Shown in pieces: positions 1-8,455 of a stretch of 64,000 nucleotides of DNA. The notes below the pieces were generated by a model. The model was not told the DNA's origin. It ran no database searches and saw only the letters and a list, made by a program, of their open reading frames with translations. Within the stretch, counting starts at the first letter, position 1, and the number at the start of each line of letters is the position of its first letter. The position numbers and the translations under genes were made by a program. Origin of the DNA: Paracraurococcus sp042666655 (GTDB lineage: Bacteria > Pseudomonadota > Alphaproteobacteria > Acetobacterales > Acetobacteraceae); contig NZ_JBHTDE010000015.1 of NCBI RefSeq assembly GCF_042666655.1, forward strand, positions 3,009 through 67,008, given 5' to 3'.

Positions 1-356
1 GTGGCAGCGGCCACGACGCGGTCCAGATAGCCCGGCCTTGGAAAGCCCGGCGCGGTCTCGGTCGCCAGGTAGAGCAAGGCGGGACTACCGCCGGCCTCAA
101 TCTCGGCCTTCGCGTAGTGGCCGCTGGCCACGCCCTCATAGCGATCGAGCGTGGCCTCGCAGTCCCGGGTCAGCTGCCAGACCAAGCCCCAGGCCTGACC
201 GCCCTGGCAGGGCAGCAGGGTGGCGACGCCGCGGCGGTTGATGACGAAGCGCCACCCCGACAGCGCCACGACTGGCCCGGGCTCCGCCGCCGGGCAACGC
301 TCCCGCATCTGGTCGAGGCAGAGGTTCGAGCCATAGGCCAGGTAGCGTCGCCTCAT
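1..356 (-). CDS. Gamma-glutamylcyclotransferase-like protein (3' end beyond left edge)
   Basis: The reading frame starts with ATG at 356 and is open to base 1, so the C-terminus is missing. The N-terminus reads MRRRYLAYGSNLCLDQM; YGSN is the substrate-loop signature of the GGCT/AIG2-like cyclotransferase fold, and the glutamate in LDRYEGV is in the place of the catalytic acid of this family. Members release 5-oxoproline from gamma-glutamyl compounds or act on related gamma-glutamyl amines. The ATG overlaps the stop of the VWA gene by four bases (ATGA), so it is the third gene of a coupled operon with the MerR-like regulator and the VWA protein. The fold assignment is firm; the substrate cannot be told. 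Confidence 0.85.
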   Translation of the reverse strand, partial: MRRRYLAYGSNLCLDQMRERCPAAEPGPVVALSGWRFVINRRGVATLLPCQGGQAWGLVWQLTRDCEATLDRYEGVASGHYAKAEIEAGGSPALLYLATETAPGFPRPGYLDRVVAAA

Positions 357-1684
357 CGGCCGGGCCGCCCGAAGCGCTCGCTGATGGAGGGCGGTGCCGC
401 GGCGCGCAGATCCACCTCGCCGTGGACGCGCTGGTAGGAGGCGGCGAAGACCTCCTTGCGGGTCCGCTCATCCCAGTCCTCGCCGACCCGGCGCAGCACC
501 AGCACCAGCTCGGCCAGCAGTGGCTCGGCGCCGGCCAGGCCACGGGCGTAGCGCTGCATCCAGCGCAGCTCCCGCTCGAGGTAGTGCCGCGCGGCCCGGC
601 GGTCGCCGTCGCGGTTCATCCTCACCGCCCGGCGCAGCACCTCCGCCTGCCAGGCCTGCACGGCGGCGAGGCTTCGGTCAGCGTCCCGCCGCTGGGCAGT
701 GTTCTCCCGGCCGCCGACCAGACGCAGTTCGACCTCCACCGGGCGGGCCTCGGCCAGGCCGCCTCCTTCCGGCAGCGCCCCGCCGGCTGAGACGCCGAGC
801 AGCAGCGCCGTCCCCATCGCACCCGTCGGGCCGTGCAGCCGGAACACCACCCGCTTCGGGCGGTCCGGCAGCAGCGTGCCGACCAGCACCTCGAGCGCGC
901 CGGGCAGCGCCGTCTGCGACCAGGCGCCCACCACCTCGGCCCGCAGGGTCGCCGGCACCGTCAGGCGGAGCGTGGCGCGCTCGAGCAGCGCGTCGCGGCC
1001 CTCCCGCAGCTCGCCCAGCACCACCTCGCCGATCTCGTGCGCCTCGCCGGCATCGTGCAGCCGGCCGCCACCGGCCTCGGCCATGGCGCCGAGCAGCTCC
1101 TCGTCATAGCCATCGCCGATGCCGACGGCCGAGGTGATGATGCCGCGCTTCAGGAGCTCGCCGGCGTGGTGGGCGAGCTCGGCCCGGTCGGTGGTGCCCT
1201 CGTTGGCCTGGCCGTCCGAGAGCAGCATCAGCCGGTGCGAGGCGCCCGTCCCGGCCGCCATGGCGATCGCCACATGCTCGGCGGCGAGCAGCCAGCCGGC
1301 GAACAGGTTGGTGCCGCCGCGCGGGGCCAGCTTGCCGATTGCCCGGGCCGCGGCCCGGCGCCCGGCCGGGTCCATCGGACGGGCATCGAGCAGCAGCTCG
1401 GCCTTGCTGTCGAAGGCGACCAGAGTCAGCTGGTCGGTGGCACCGAGCGCCTCGGCCACGGCCAGCGCGGTCCGGCGGGCGGCGTCGAGCTTGTCGCCGG
1501 CCATGGAGCCGGAGACATCGATGGCCAGCGCCAGGTTGAGCGGTGGCGCCTGTGGCGCCGCGTCCCGGCCGCCTTCAGCGACAAGGTCGGCCACGAGGTA
1601 GCGGACGGAACCGCCGCCCTCCCAGGCCAGGGCACGGTCGAGGCCGGCGGTGAGGGTGAGGCGGGTGGTCTGGGTGTCGGTCAT
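353..1684 (-). CDS. von Willebrand factor A (VWA) domain protein
   Basis: 443 residues from an ATG preceded by GGGAGGGACCC. A VWA domain begins near residue 40. Its metal-ion-dependent adhesion site is intact: DVSGS (DxSxS), then GGTNL supplying the threonine, then LLSDGQANEG supplying the second aspartate. The remaining C-terminal half has no recognised domain, and there is no signal peptide or membrane segment, so it should be cytoplasmic. The start overlaps the stop of the MerR-like gene by four bases (ATGA), and its stop overlaps the next start in the same way. The long open frame upstream of this ATG (to 2434) is only the shadow of the regulator gene. The partner bound by the VWA domain is unknown. 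Confidence 0.88.
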   Translation of the reverse strand: MTDTQTTRLTLTAGLDRALAWEGGGSVRYLVADLVAEGGRDAAPQAPPLNLALAIDVSGSMAGDKLDAARRTALAVAEALGATDQLTLVAFDSKAELLLDARPMDPAGRRAAARAIGKLAPRGGTNLFAGWLLAAEHVAIAMAAGTGASHRLMLLSDGQANEGTTDRAELAHHAGELLKRGIITSAVGIGDGYDEELLGAMAEAGGGRLHDAGEAHEIGEVVLGELREGRDALLERATLRLTVPATLRAEVVGAWSQTALPGALEVLVGTLLPDRPKRVVFRLHGPTGAMGTALLLGVSAGGALPEGGGLAEARPVEVELRLVGGRENTAQRRDADRSLAAVQAWQAEVLRRAVRMNRDGDRRAARHYLERELRWMQRYARGLAGAEPLLAELVLVLRRVGEDWDERTRKEVFAASYQRVHGEVDLRAAAPPSISERFGRPGR

Positions 1685-2331
1685 GGGTCCCTCCCGAGTA
1701 GGATGTCGCGGATGAGGTCGGCGCAGCGCTCGAGCCGGGCGCGTTGCTCGGCGTCGAGGCGGCTGCGGACCGCGAGCTCGACGTCGGGGGTGACGGAGAT
1801 GCGGAGCCAGTCCTCGGCGCGGGCCTTGCGGGCGGGCTCGGGGCGGGCCTGTGCGAGGCGGCGCTCCAGCCCCTCGAAGCCGGTCGGCGGCAGCGCCAGG
1901 GAGCCCTGGAGCCGTGCTGGCGGTGCCTCCGCTGCGTCCTGCGGCGGGGGTGGTGCGGCGGCCGCCATCATCGGCACGGGCGCGGCTCGCTCTCGGACGG
2001 CACGGAGGTAGTCGAGTGCCGAGGACGGCGCCGGTGCTGGCTGGCGCGGCTCGGGCGCGAGGTCGGAGGCCCGGCTGGCATGGGCGCGCAGCTGCTCGGG
2101 CGTGGCCACCAGCAGCTCCTGCCGGATGGCGGCGAGCGGCATGCCGAGGCGATCGCGCATGCCGCGGATGGCCAGCAGGCGCTCGAGGGCATCGGCCGAG
2201 TAGCGGGCGCCGGGGCCACGGGAGCGCGGCCCAGGGATCAGCCCTTGGGCGACCCAGGAGCGGATGGTTCGGGCTTCCAGGCCCGAGGCCTCCGCCAGCT
2301 CGGCGAGGGTGGGTTCGGCAGTTGTGGTCAT
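1681..2331 (-). CDS. MerR-family-like transcriptional regulator
   Basis: 216 residues from ATG 2331; an in-frame ATG ten codons upstream (2361) is also possible. The first 70 residues are a MerR-type winged helix: TLAELAEASGLEARTIRSWV, then GLIPGPRSRGPGARYS and a run typical of the second helix-turn-helix. The middle is a proline/alanine-rich linker. The C-terminal 60 residues hold a helical segment (EDWLRISVTPDVELAVRSRL) rather than a known ligand domain. It is the first gene of the coupled operon with the VWA and cyclotransferase genes and probably controls that operon. An imperfect inverted repeat (ACAT-N6-ATGT, about 2359-2372) sits over the upstream start and could be an operator. Confidence 0.8.
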   Translation of the reverse strand: MTTTAEPTLAELAEASGLEARTIRSWVAQGLIPGPRSRGPGARYSADALERLLAIRGMRDRLGMPLAAIRQELLVATPEQLRAHASRASDLAPEPRQPAPAPSSALDYLRAVRERAAPVPMMAAAAPPPPQDAAEAPPARLQGSLALPPTGFEGLERRLAQARPEPARKARAEDWLRISVTPDVELAVRSRLDAEQRARLERCADLIRDILLGRDP

Positions 2332-2595
2332 GTCGGCACGGTATTTCACGAGTTGCGACATGTCTATATGTTTTTGCGTTACCGATCGGACTATGCAGGG
2401 CATTCGTGCTGGCACTCGAACAGTCGGATGCCATTCACGCGACGGACCTGCGGCAGCGTGGCATCGCAAGCCTCTGGAAATTCGGCTCCGTTGCCTCTGG
2501 CGAGGGTTTCGGAATGATGCGCACGAGGAGGTAGATCAAACGTGTCGCCAGCCCGGCCCCTTCACCTCGGCCATCTGGCCTCAAAGAGAAGGGGC

Positions 2596-2874
2596 CTACA
2601 GCCCCAGTCGCGCTGCTGCGGCCTGAAGTCGCGCCACATCGCCCTCGCGCCATTGATGCCGGGTCAGCAGGCTGGTCGCTTCAGTCGCCGGCATGCCGAG
2701 GGCCGCGCCGATCGCAGCGGGCATTGTGATGCCGCGCTCCTCCAGCTCCTGGCCGATCAGCATCCGCAGGCGGATTGTGACCAGCCGGTCGGCCTGCCTG
2801 GCGCGTCGCTCCTCGGGCGTGAGCTTCGGCTTCGCAGGTGCCGGTGGCGGCGGCTCGTCAGGGGGTACGTTCAT
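2596..2874 (-). CDS. Small HTH-like protein, repeated family copy 1
   Basis: 92 residues from ATG 2874. It has a proline-rich N-terminus, then KPKLTPEERRARQADRL, a basic helix, and ELEERGITMPAAIGAALGMP followed by ATEATSLLTRHQWREGDVA. The middle reads like a helix-turn-helix, but I know no named family. Two further intact copies (20322-20690, 22571-22861) and two remnants (19231-19290, 47655-47819) lie in this window. Similarity to the other copies continues upstream of this ATG (HCRDYLARM here, HHEDYLTRM in copy 3), so the true start may be further upstream, for example the TTG at 2934. It looks like a mobile or duplicating accessory gene; function unknown. Confidence 0.6.
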   Translation of the reverse strand: MNVPPDEPPPPAPAKPKLTPEERRARQADRLVTIRLRMLIGQELEERGITMPAAIGAALGMPATEATSLLTRHQWREGDVARLQAAAARLGL

Positions 2875-3429
2875 GCGGGCCAGGTAGTCGCGGCAGTGAC
2901 GGTCGTCATCCCCGGCCCGCCAAGGCTGCGTCAATCGAGCAGCACGGGGTGGGACGGTCCCGTTCAGACGCTCGGCAGCGAAGGTACATGTCCGGCCTTA
3001 TCGTCACCGCACCCTTACGCTGCGAAGCGCTCAGCGGCTGCAGCTTCGGGACGAATAGGAGGAATAGATGCGTGTAGCCTTACTGAAACTTGGGCTGAAA
3101 TTCCCGCTTTCAAATGGCAGCGCCGGCCTCCGCCTCACACCAGGCCAGGAAATCGGCTGCTGCGCGGCATAGGCGCGGCGGGTGTGCGGGTTGCGGCTGT
3201 GAAGAATTTGAGGGAGCGCAGACTCGCGAGCCCTCCTGTGGAGGCTACCAGCACGGGCACTTTCGCTGTCGCTGAGCCTAGATTTGCGGGAAAGCCCACG
3301 TTCACGGGCCGACACCCGGTAGGGGGCAAGCCGTCTTAAGATAGACGTTCAGCCATGCCTTGTCGATGATTACATGCGCCAGCGCAGGAGTTTGGGCCAC
3401 GAGCGACAGCAACTACCTGGAGGTTCCAA
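2875..3429. other. Non-coding stretch with an integrase relic
   Basis: No convincing intact gene. The only recognisable content is the frameshifted integrase fragment around 3111-3240. The ribosome-binding site of the next gene (CTGGAGG) ends the stretch. Confidence 0.5.
3111..3240 (-). pseudogene. Decayed tyrosine recombinase N-terminal fragment
   Basis: Three frames on the - strand together spell the usual start of a plasmid integrase core-binding domain: SLRSLKFFTA, then RNPHTRRAYAA, then ADFLAWCEAEAGAAI. At least two frameshifts separate them, so this is a relic. The rest of 2875-3429 holds no gene I can support. Confidence 0.6.
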
Positions 3430-4089
3430 ATGGAGTGGCAGTCTATTGAAGGCTACGTTCCGCTTGGTCGTCTAGAAGACTTTCTGGTCGGCAATAAGAC
3501 CCTTGTCGATTCGTGGCGCCTTAAAAAAACTCTCAACACCTTATTAGATCTTTCATGCAAGCTTTCTGATGGTGTTATAGAAGCAGCTGGCATTGAGCAA
3601 GAAACTGGTGAATTAATTGAAATACATGCCTCAGCGTGGCGCATATATCAGCATGCAGAAAGTTTTCTTGACAATCTTTATCTAATTGAAGAAATCAGAG
3701 CAGGCAGACGAATAATGATCCTTGGCAGCAAGGAAGGTATAATCATCTGTTACCCTATCATTGCGTTGAGGAGTCTTGCTCTCGCCTTCGGTGCGGAGAA
3801 CCCTCCTCCTGCACCGTCAGTGCAGCCGCGTGACTGGATCACAGCATCCGCCATCGCGCTCCGCGACGATCAAACACTCAACCTAGGCACCGCGCTCCCA
3901 CCCCGCGATGCCGCAGCGACGTGGATGCGGGGGTATGCTCGTGCGATGCAGGATGCGGGCTTGAGACCGAAGCGTGATCAGACCTTGCGTCTTTGCCAAG
4001 TCGAGGCCGGTTGTACCTACCGGCAGGCCTTGGCCGCCTGGAACAGCCTGCCGGCCGATTGGAAAAATCATACACGCACCCCGACATAG
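3430..4089 (+). CDS. Orphan hypothetical protein with mosaic base composition
   Basis: 219 residues from ATG 3430, preceded by CCTGGAGGTTCCAAATG, a good ribosome-binding site. I do not recognise a family. The first 110 codons are clearly AT-richer than anything around them, with codons such as TTA, ATA and AAA. From about base 3790 the composition returns to the high-GC norm, and the C-terminal part (RDWITASAIALRDDQTL, DAAATWMRGYARAMQDAG) looks native. This suggests acquired DNA, or a fusion of an imported 5' part with a resident 3' part. No signal peptide or membrane segment. The gene stands alone between an integrase relic and the recombinase cluster. Confidence 0.65.
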   Translation: MEWQSIEGYVPLGRLEDFLVGNKTLVDSWRLKKTLNTLLDLSCKLSDGVIEAAGIEQETGELIEIHASAWRIYQHAESFLDNLYLIEEIRAGRRIMILGSKEGIIICYPIIALRSLALAFGAENPPPAPSVQPRDWITASAIALRDDQTLNLGTALPPRDAAATWMRGYARAMQDAGLRPKRDQTLRLCQVEAGCTYRQALAAWNSLPADWKNHTRTPT

Positions 4090-4107
4090 TGAGCTGCGGC
4101 TGAGCCG

Positions 4108-4140
4108 GTGCCCGCTAGGCGCCCGCTAGACGCCCGCTAC
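4108..4140. repeat. Three 11-bp tandem repeats, core CGCCCGCTAG
   Basis: Units at 4108-4118, 4119-4129 and 4130-4140 share GCCCGCTA. They lie just after the orphan gene and upstream of the recombinase cluster and could be a recombinase arm-type site or a protein-binding array. Role unknown. Confidence 0.6.
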
Positions 4141-4369
4141 TAGCTAACCAAGAGCAGGTCGCCATCCCCTAGACACTCGGCACTTCCCAACGATGGAGGA
4201 GCCGCGATGCTTCACGCCTTATCCAACTCTCCCAGCTTGCACGCGCCAGACAATGGTCGGGCGATACTGCCGTGAGGAGGTCATACTCAGCTTCCTGCAC
4301 CGTGCTCAGTTCGAACAACCATGATCTCTTTCTTGGCCTGCGCGACACGGCTGGGTTCCGGCACTTACT

Positions 4370-4807
4370 GTGAGCAAGCACACACGCACCGCTCGCTTGG
4401 TCCGACCTTCGGTAAATCCGCGACGGAAGCACGAGGTGGGCCCGCTCCTTCCTCGCGTCTCGAACCCTGCGCCATGTCCGGGCGACCTTCTCCGGCATAC
4501 GACCGCACCGGGTAACGGAGCAAACGATAAGGAAGATCTGCCTCAGCCCCTGCCCCGGCTGCTGTCGGCAGCCGAGGTCGCTGTCGTCTTCAATCGCTCG
4601 GAGCGCGCTATCCGCGCCTGGACGCAGCGCGGGTATCTCCGGCCGGTGCGGGTCGGACGATCGCTGTTCTTCCGCGAGGACGACGTCCGCGCACTGGTCG
4701 CCGACCAGCTCTGCCGCGGCATCCTGGCCCACGCTCCGGATCAGGCTGACCGGGTTGCGCCACCGCCGGGCACGTTGGGCCCACGCCGTCGCAAGCCACT
4801 GAAATAG
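4370..4807 (+). CDS. HTH_17/excisionase-like DNA-binding protein
   Basis: 145 residues from a GTG at 4370; no in-frame ATG exists before the domain, so the start is uncertain. Residues 66-116 form a compact winged helix of the excisionase/MerR type: LLSAAEVAVVFNRSERAIRA, then QRGYLRPVRVGRSLFFREDD. The N-terminal 60 residues are low-complexity and may not be translated. It lies about 100 bases upstream of two overlapping tyrosine recombinases on the same strand, so a role as recombination directionality factor or regulator of those genes is likely. Several transposons use such a trio of one small DNA-binding protein and two tyrosine recombinases (Tn554 is the best known), but no sequence link to Tn554 is claimed. 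Confidence 0.65.
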   Translation: MSKHTRTARLVRPSVNPRRKHEVGPLLPRVSNPAPCPGDLLRHTTAPGNGANDKEDLPQPLPRLLSAAEVAVVFNRSERAIRAWTQRGYLRPVRVGRSLFFREDDVRALVADQLCRGILAHAPDQADRVAPPPGTLGPRRRKPLK

Positions 4808-4909
4808 TTGGCGGTTTTTTGCTTTTTTCGCAAGGACATCGGCGCCAGTTCGCCTGGGACTGGCATAGGGTGACCTCCCGATTTTCCCCAGTTGACCGGA
4901 GACAGCCAA

Positions 4910-6676
4910 ATGCATGTGTCATCGATCCCGCCTGCCGAGCGGCCACTCAGCGTGGCGCGTGCCCGCGACCGCGTCGCGGGCTGGACCGACCTGTCGTCGA
5001 CCCGCCGCCGCGATCTCGCCTCCGCCCTGTCAACTGTCGTCCGCATGGCGGACCTGTCGCCCGATGACATGCTGCTGACGCCCGAGAACCTGCGTGAGCG
5101 GGTGCTCGACCGATCGCCCACGGCCTACGGCATCACGGTGGGCACCATGCGCAGCGTGCTCTCCAACCTGCGCTTCGTGCTGCGCCGGCTCGACGTCATC
5201 GACCCTGCGGACGCGCCGCTCACCCCCGCCTGGGAAGCCCAGCTGAACCTCCTCTCGCAGCTTCGGCGGGCCGGGCTGATCGGCGTCGCGCGGTTCTGCT
5301 CCGTGCGGGACGTCGCACCGATCGCAATGTCTCCCGAGACGCCCGACGCCTTCGAGGCATACCTCACGACGCGCACGTTGGCCTCACGACCCGCCAAGAC
5401 GGTCAGCGAGATGCGCCGCGCCTGGAACCATGCCTGCGCCCATGTCGAGGGCTGGGCCGGACAGCCGCTCCCACCCAGGAAGCAATTGGACCACTACGTC
5501 CTGCCGCTCCTCGCCTTTCCCATAAGCTTCCAGACTGAACTCGCCGACTTCGGGCAGCAGTTGGGTGCCACGGAACTCGACGGCCCTGATGCGCTGGACA
5601 CCGACGACGAGAAGCCGCTGACCCAGAAGGCCACGCTGCGCGCCAGCACCATCGCCATGCGCCTGGACCACATCCGCTGGGCGGCGAGCGCCGAGGTGGC
5701 GAGCGGCGTGCCGCTGTCCGAGATCACCTCGCTGGCAAGCCTGTTCGACCCGCCAGCGCGGGCCAAGGCCGCGCTGCGTTATCTCCGTGACCGGACCGGT
5801 GGCCGACCCTCGGCAGCCGGCACCCATGTCGCCGAGGTCTTCCGCATCATCGCCAAGCATCACCTCGGCCTGTCCCCGGCGCAGCTCGCCAGGATCCGGA
5901 GCTGGGGCAAGCCGGTCGCGCTCACCTACAAGGGGATGACCGAGCGCAACGAGCGGTGCATGAAGGACGCGATGCAGCCGGACCGACTGGAGCGGCTGCT
6001 GCAGTTGCCCGAAGCCTTCATGCAGGCCGCGCGCCGGCTCCGCGCCAGCGCTCCGGACCAAGCCCGCGCCCTCGTCCTGCGGGCCCTGGCAATCGAGATC
6101 CTGACCAAGCTGCCGATCCGGCTCGCCAATCTCACCGGGCTACGGCCCGACCGGCACTTCCATCGTCCCAACCTGCGGGGAGGCCTCGTCTCCCATCTTC
6201 TGATCCCGCCGGAGGAGATGAAGAACACGCGGGCCATCAGCCTGCCCGTGCCGCGGGCCACGGCCCAGCTGATCGAGGAATGGACCGCCCACTACCGGTT
6301 GGCGTCCGTGCCGGGGTGCGCCTACCTGTTCCCGGGGTGCGGCACGGGCGACCGGCCCATCACGCACCAGGGCATGCGCGACGCGATCAAGGATGCCACG
6401 CGGACGCATGTCGGCGTGGAGCTGTCGCCGCATCAGTTCCGCCATCTCGCCGCCCGGCTGTTCCTGGACGCCTATCCCGGCCACTACGAGGAGGTGCGGC
6501 AGCTGCTCGGCCACGCCAGCGTCACCACCACGACGCGGCACTACAGCGGCATCGAGAGCGAGTCCGCCGCGCGGCGCTTCGACGAAGACGTGCTCGGCCG
6601 TCATGTCGGAAGCCGCCCGCAGCGTGGTGACCCTGGACCGGGGCGGCGCAAATTCCCGCGCTCGGGCCGCCGCTGA
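4910..6676 (+). CDS. Tyrosine recombinase (large, about 588 aa)
   Basis: Starts at ATG 4910 with CCGGAGACAGCCAA upstream; the TTG at 4892 lies before this site and is less likely. 588 residues, longer than a usual phage integrase (about 400). The C-terminal third carries the catalytic set: Arg404 in LPIRLANLTGL, His508 and Arg511 in SPHQFRHLAARL, His535 in LLGHASVTTTTRHYSG and nucleophile Tyr545. The N-terminal 350 residues would hold an extended core-binding region. It is followed, with overlap, by a second recombinase of a different subfamily. The pair probably cuts and rejoins DNA together as the integration machinery of a mobile element whose ends I could not find. Confidence 0.9.
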   Translation: MHVSSIPPAERPLSVARARDRVAGWTDLSSTRRRDLASALSTVVRMADLSPDDMLLTPENLRERVLDRSPTAYGITVGTMRSVLSNLRFVLRRLDVIDPADAPLTPAWEAQLNLLSQLRRAGLIGVARFCSVRDVAPIAMSPETPDAFEAYLTTRTLASRPAKTVSEMRRAWNHACAHVEGWAGQPLPPRKQLDHYVLPLLAFPISFQTELADFGQQLGATELDGPDALDTDDEKPLTQKATLRASTIAMRLDHIRWAASAEVASGVPLSEITSLASLFDPPARAKAALRYLRDRTGGRPSAAGTHVAEVFRIIAKHHLGLSPAQLARIRSWGKPVALTYKGMTERNERCMKDAMQPDRLERLLQLPEAFMQAARRLRASAPDQARALVLRALAIEILTKLPIRLANLTGLRPDRHFHRPNLRGGLVSHLLIPPEEMKNTRAISLPVPRATAQLIEEWTAHYRLASVPGCAYLFPGCGTGDRPITHQGMRDAIKDATRTHVGVELSPHQFRHLAARLFLDAYPGHYEEVRQLLGHASVTTTTRHYSGIESESAARRFDEDVLGRHVGSRPQRGDPGPGRRKFPRSGRR

Positions 6677-7733
6677 AATGCCGCCCCCCGGCATCTCCCG
6701 TCTCTGCTGGCCACTCGAGTGGTGGCCGGCGGTCGACCAGGCAGCATGGACACTCGGCTTCACGCCGGGTGACCCGTTCGACGACCCGCGTTACGGCACC
6801 GAACTGCGCCTGGGCTCTCGCACAAAGATCCGCAAGGGCTACGGCCGATGGCTGAGCTTTCTCGCCAAGCGAGGATGGTTCGACCCGGCACAGCCGCCGC
6901 TCGCACGTGCCACGCGGCCGCGCCTGCGCGCCTACTTCCGGACCCTGCGTGCGGCGGGCAATGCCGACCGGACCATCATCGGCCGCTTCGGCGAGCTCAC
7001 CATGGCGCTGAAGGTCCTTGCCCCCGGTGAGGACGTATCCTGGGTCATGCGGCCTGATGGCGTCTCGATCTACGCCATGCTGCCGAAGGCGCAGCGGATG
7101 CTGCTGGTGCCGGACGCCGATGTGCTGTTCGCCTGGGGCCTGGAGATGATGGACGAGGCGGCGGCACGCCCGAGGGAGCCGGGCCCGCTGACGGCCTATC
7201 GCGACGGGCTGTTGATCGCCCTGTTCGCCGCCCGCGGCCGGCGCCTGCGATCGATGGCACTGCTGCGCGTTGGCCGCGAGTTGGTGCAGCGCGGCGGGCG
7301 CTTCAGGGTCGAGCTCACGCCGGACCAGGTGAAGACGGACAAGCCGGATCGCTTCGACCTGCCGGACCGGCTGACGTCCTATCTGCGACACTACCTCGAC
7401 AGCGTCCGCCCGGCGCTGCTGCGCGATCGACCGGAGGACGCCGTCTGGGTCAGCGCGCAGGGCGGGGCGTTGACCGAGGCGGGGATCCAGAGCCGCATCA
7501 GGAGGCTGACGCGACGACGCTTCGGGCAGGCCTTCGGGCCACACCGGTTCCGGCACGCGATCGCCACCACGACGGCGCTGCACGTCCCCACCCATCCGGG
7601 CCTCGCCGCGGGGCTGCTCGGCATTTCGTCCGGGGTCCTTGAGCAGCACTACAACCGGGCCAGGCAGTGCCAGGCCGCGACCCGCTTTGCGGAGGTGATC
7701 GAGCAACGACGGCGACGACGGCCCGGAACGTAG
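6603..7733 (+). CDS. Second tyrosine recombinase, overlapping the first
   Basis: 376 residues if ATG 6603 is used, overlapping the previous gene by 74 bases; ATG 6678, two bases after that gene's stop, would give 351 residues. Neither has a strong ribosome-binding site. Catalytic residues are Arg216 (RRLRSMALL), His314 and Arg317 (GPHRFRHAIAT) and Tyr350 (LEQHYNRA). The histidine/tryptophan expected before the tyrosine is replaced (LLGISSGV instead of LLGHxS), which is unusual and also marks it as a different subfamily from its neighbour. The overlap implies co-translation and joint action. Confidence 0.88.
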   Translation: MSEAARSVVTLDRGGANSRARAAAEMPPPGISRLCWPLEWWPAVDQAAWTLGFTPGDPFDDPRYGTELRLGSRTKIRKGYGRWLSFLAKRGWFDPAQPPLARATRPRLRAYFRTLRAAGNADRTIIGRFGELTMALKVLAPGEDVSWVMRPDGVSIYAMLPKAQRMLLVPDADVLFAWGLEMMDEAAARPREPGPLTAYRDGLLIALFAARGRRLRSMALLRVGRELVQRGGRFRVELTPDQVKTDKPDRFDLPDRLTSYLRHYLDSVRPALLRDRPEDAVWVSAQGGALTEAGIQSRIRRLTRRRFGQAFGPHRFRHAIATTTALHVPTHPGLAAGLLGISSGVLEQHYNRARQCQAATRFAEVIEQRRRRRPGT

Positions 7734-8455
7734 CCAGGCAACGGCGGGAGCAGGCTGCAGACGAAAAATCTTACTGGCTGTTTTGTTTTTTTATAGAATT
7801 GAAATGTTGAGGCTGCCTCCCCATCTATGTGGAACGAGAGGCCCGACCCTGTCGGCCGCCCCGCTCCCCTGAACAGCAACGCAGTCCCGATTGGACGAGG
7901 GTCGAGCATAAATCTGCCGCGTGAAGCCGCGCCGGGCCGCTTCTGGGTCGGTGGACCGGGCTGGTCGCCTCTCCTCTCCCTCGTCCCGCACCGGGCAGGG
8001 TGTGGGCGCCATCCCTGGCGCGGCATACCCGACACCGCGCATCCGGCCCTATGCCGGCCGCCCTCTGCGAACCCCAGCCCTGCCAGCGGTGGTACGGCGG
8101 TGCGACGGACCGGGGACGCCGGCACCACCTGGCCAGACCAGGATGAGTGCTCCGGCCTGCCGCGTGCGCGCGGCAGCGGCGCGGCCACAACCGCGCCCAC
8201 CATCACCACCATGGCGGGCCCGCCATGCGCGGTGCCGGTCCCGTGTGGGCCGGCATCGCGGCGTTCCGGGCGGCTCCCCCGCGGGCCGCCCGGCTGCGTG
8301 CCCTCACCCCGGGCATGGGCCGCACCGACCCGGCAGCCGCATCCACGGATGCTGGGCCGAACGCCGGCCCACCCCTGCCCTCCAGCCGGTCTCGGCAGCT
8401 CCGAGCCGACCGCCGCGGACCCTTGAGCAAGGCCGAAACCACTGCTGGAGATCGC
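7734..8455. other. Long intergenic region with no supported gene
   Basis: An AT-rich stretch (about 7765-7815, with a T7 run) is followed by GC-rich sequence in which all open frames look like noise. It probably holds the promoter of the KilA-N gene and the end of the recombinase transcript. Confidence 0.4.

Noticed and set aside
353..2434. VWA protein extended to 693 residues
   Set aside because: The first 250 codons are the antisense-frame shadow of the MerR-like gene; the ATG at 1684 has a ribosome-binding site and the ATGA coupling.
4169..4915. 248-codon - strand frame opposite the HTH gene
   Set aside because: Shadow of the HTH_17 gene, whose + strand motif is clear.
7827..8426. Open frames upstream of the KilA-N gene on both strands
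   Set aside because: No ribosome-binding site, no domain, proline/arginine-rich noise.
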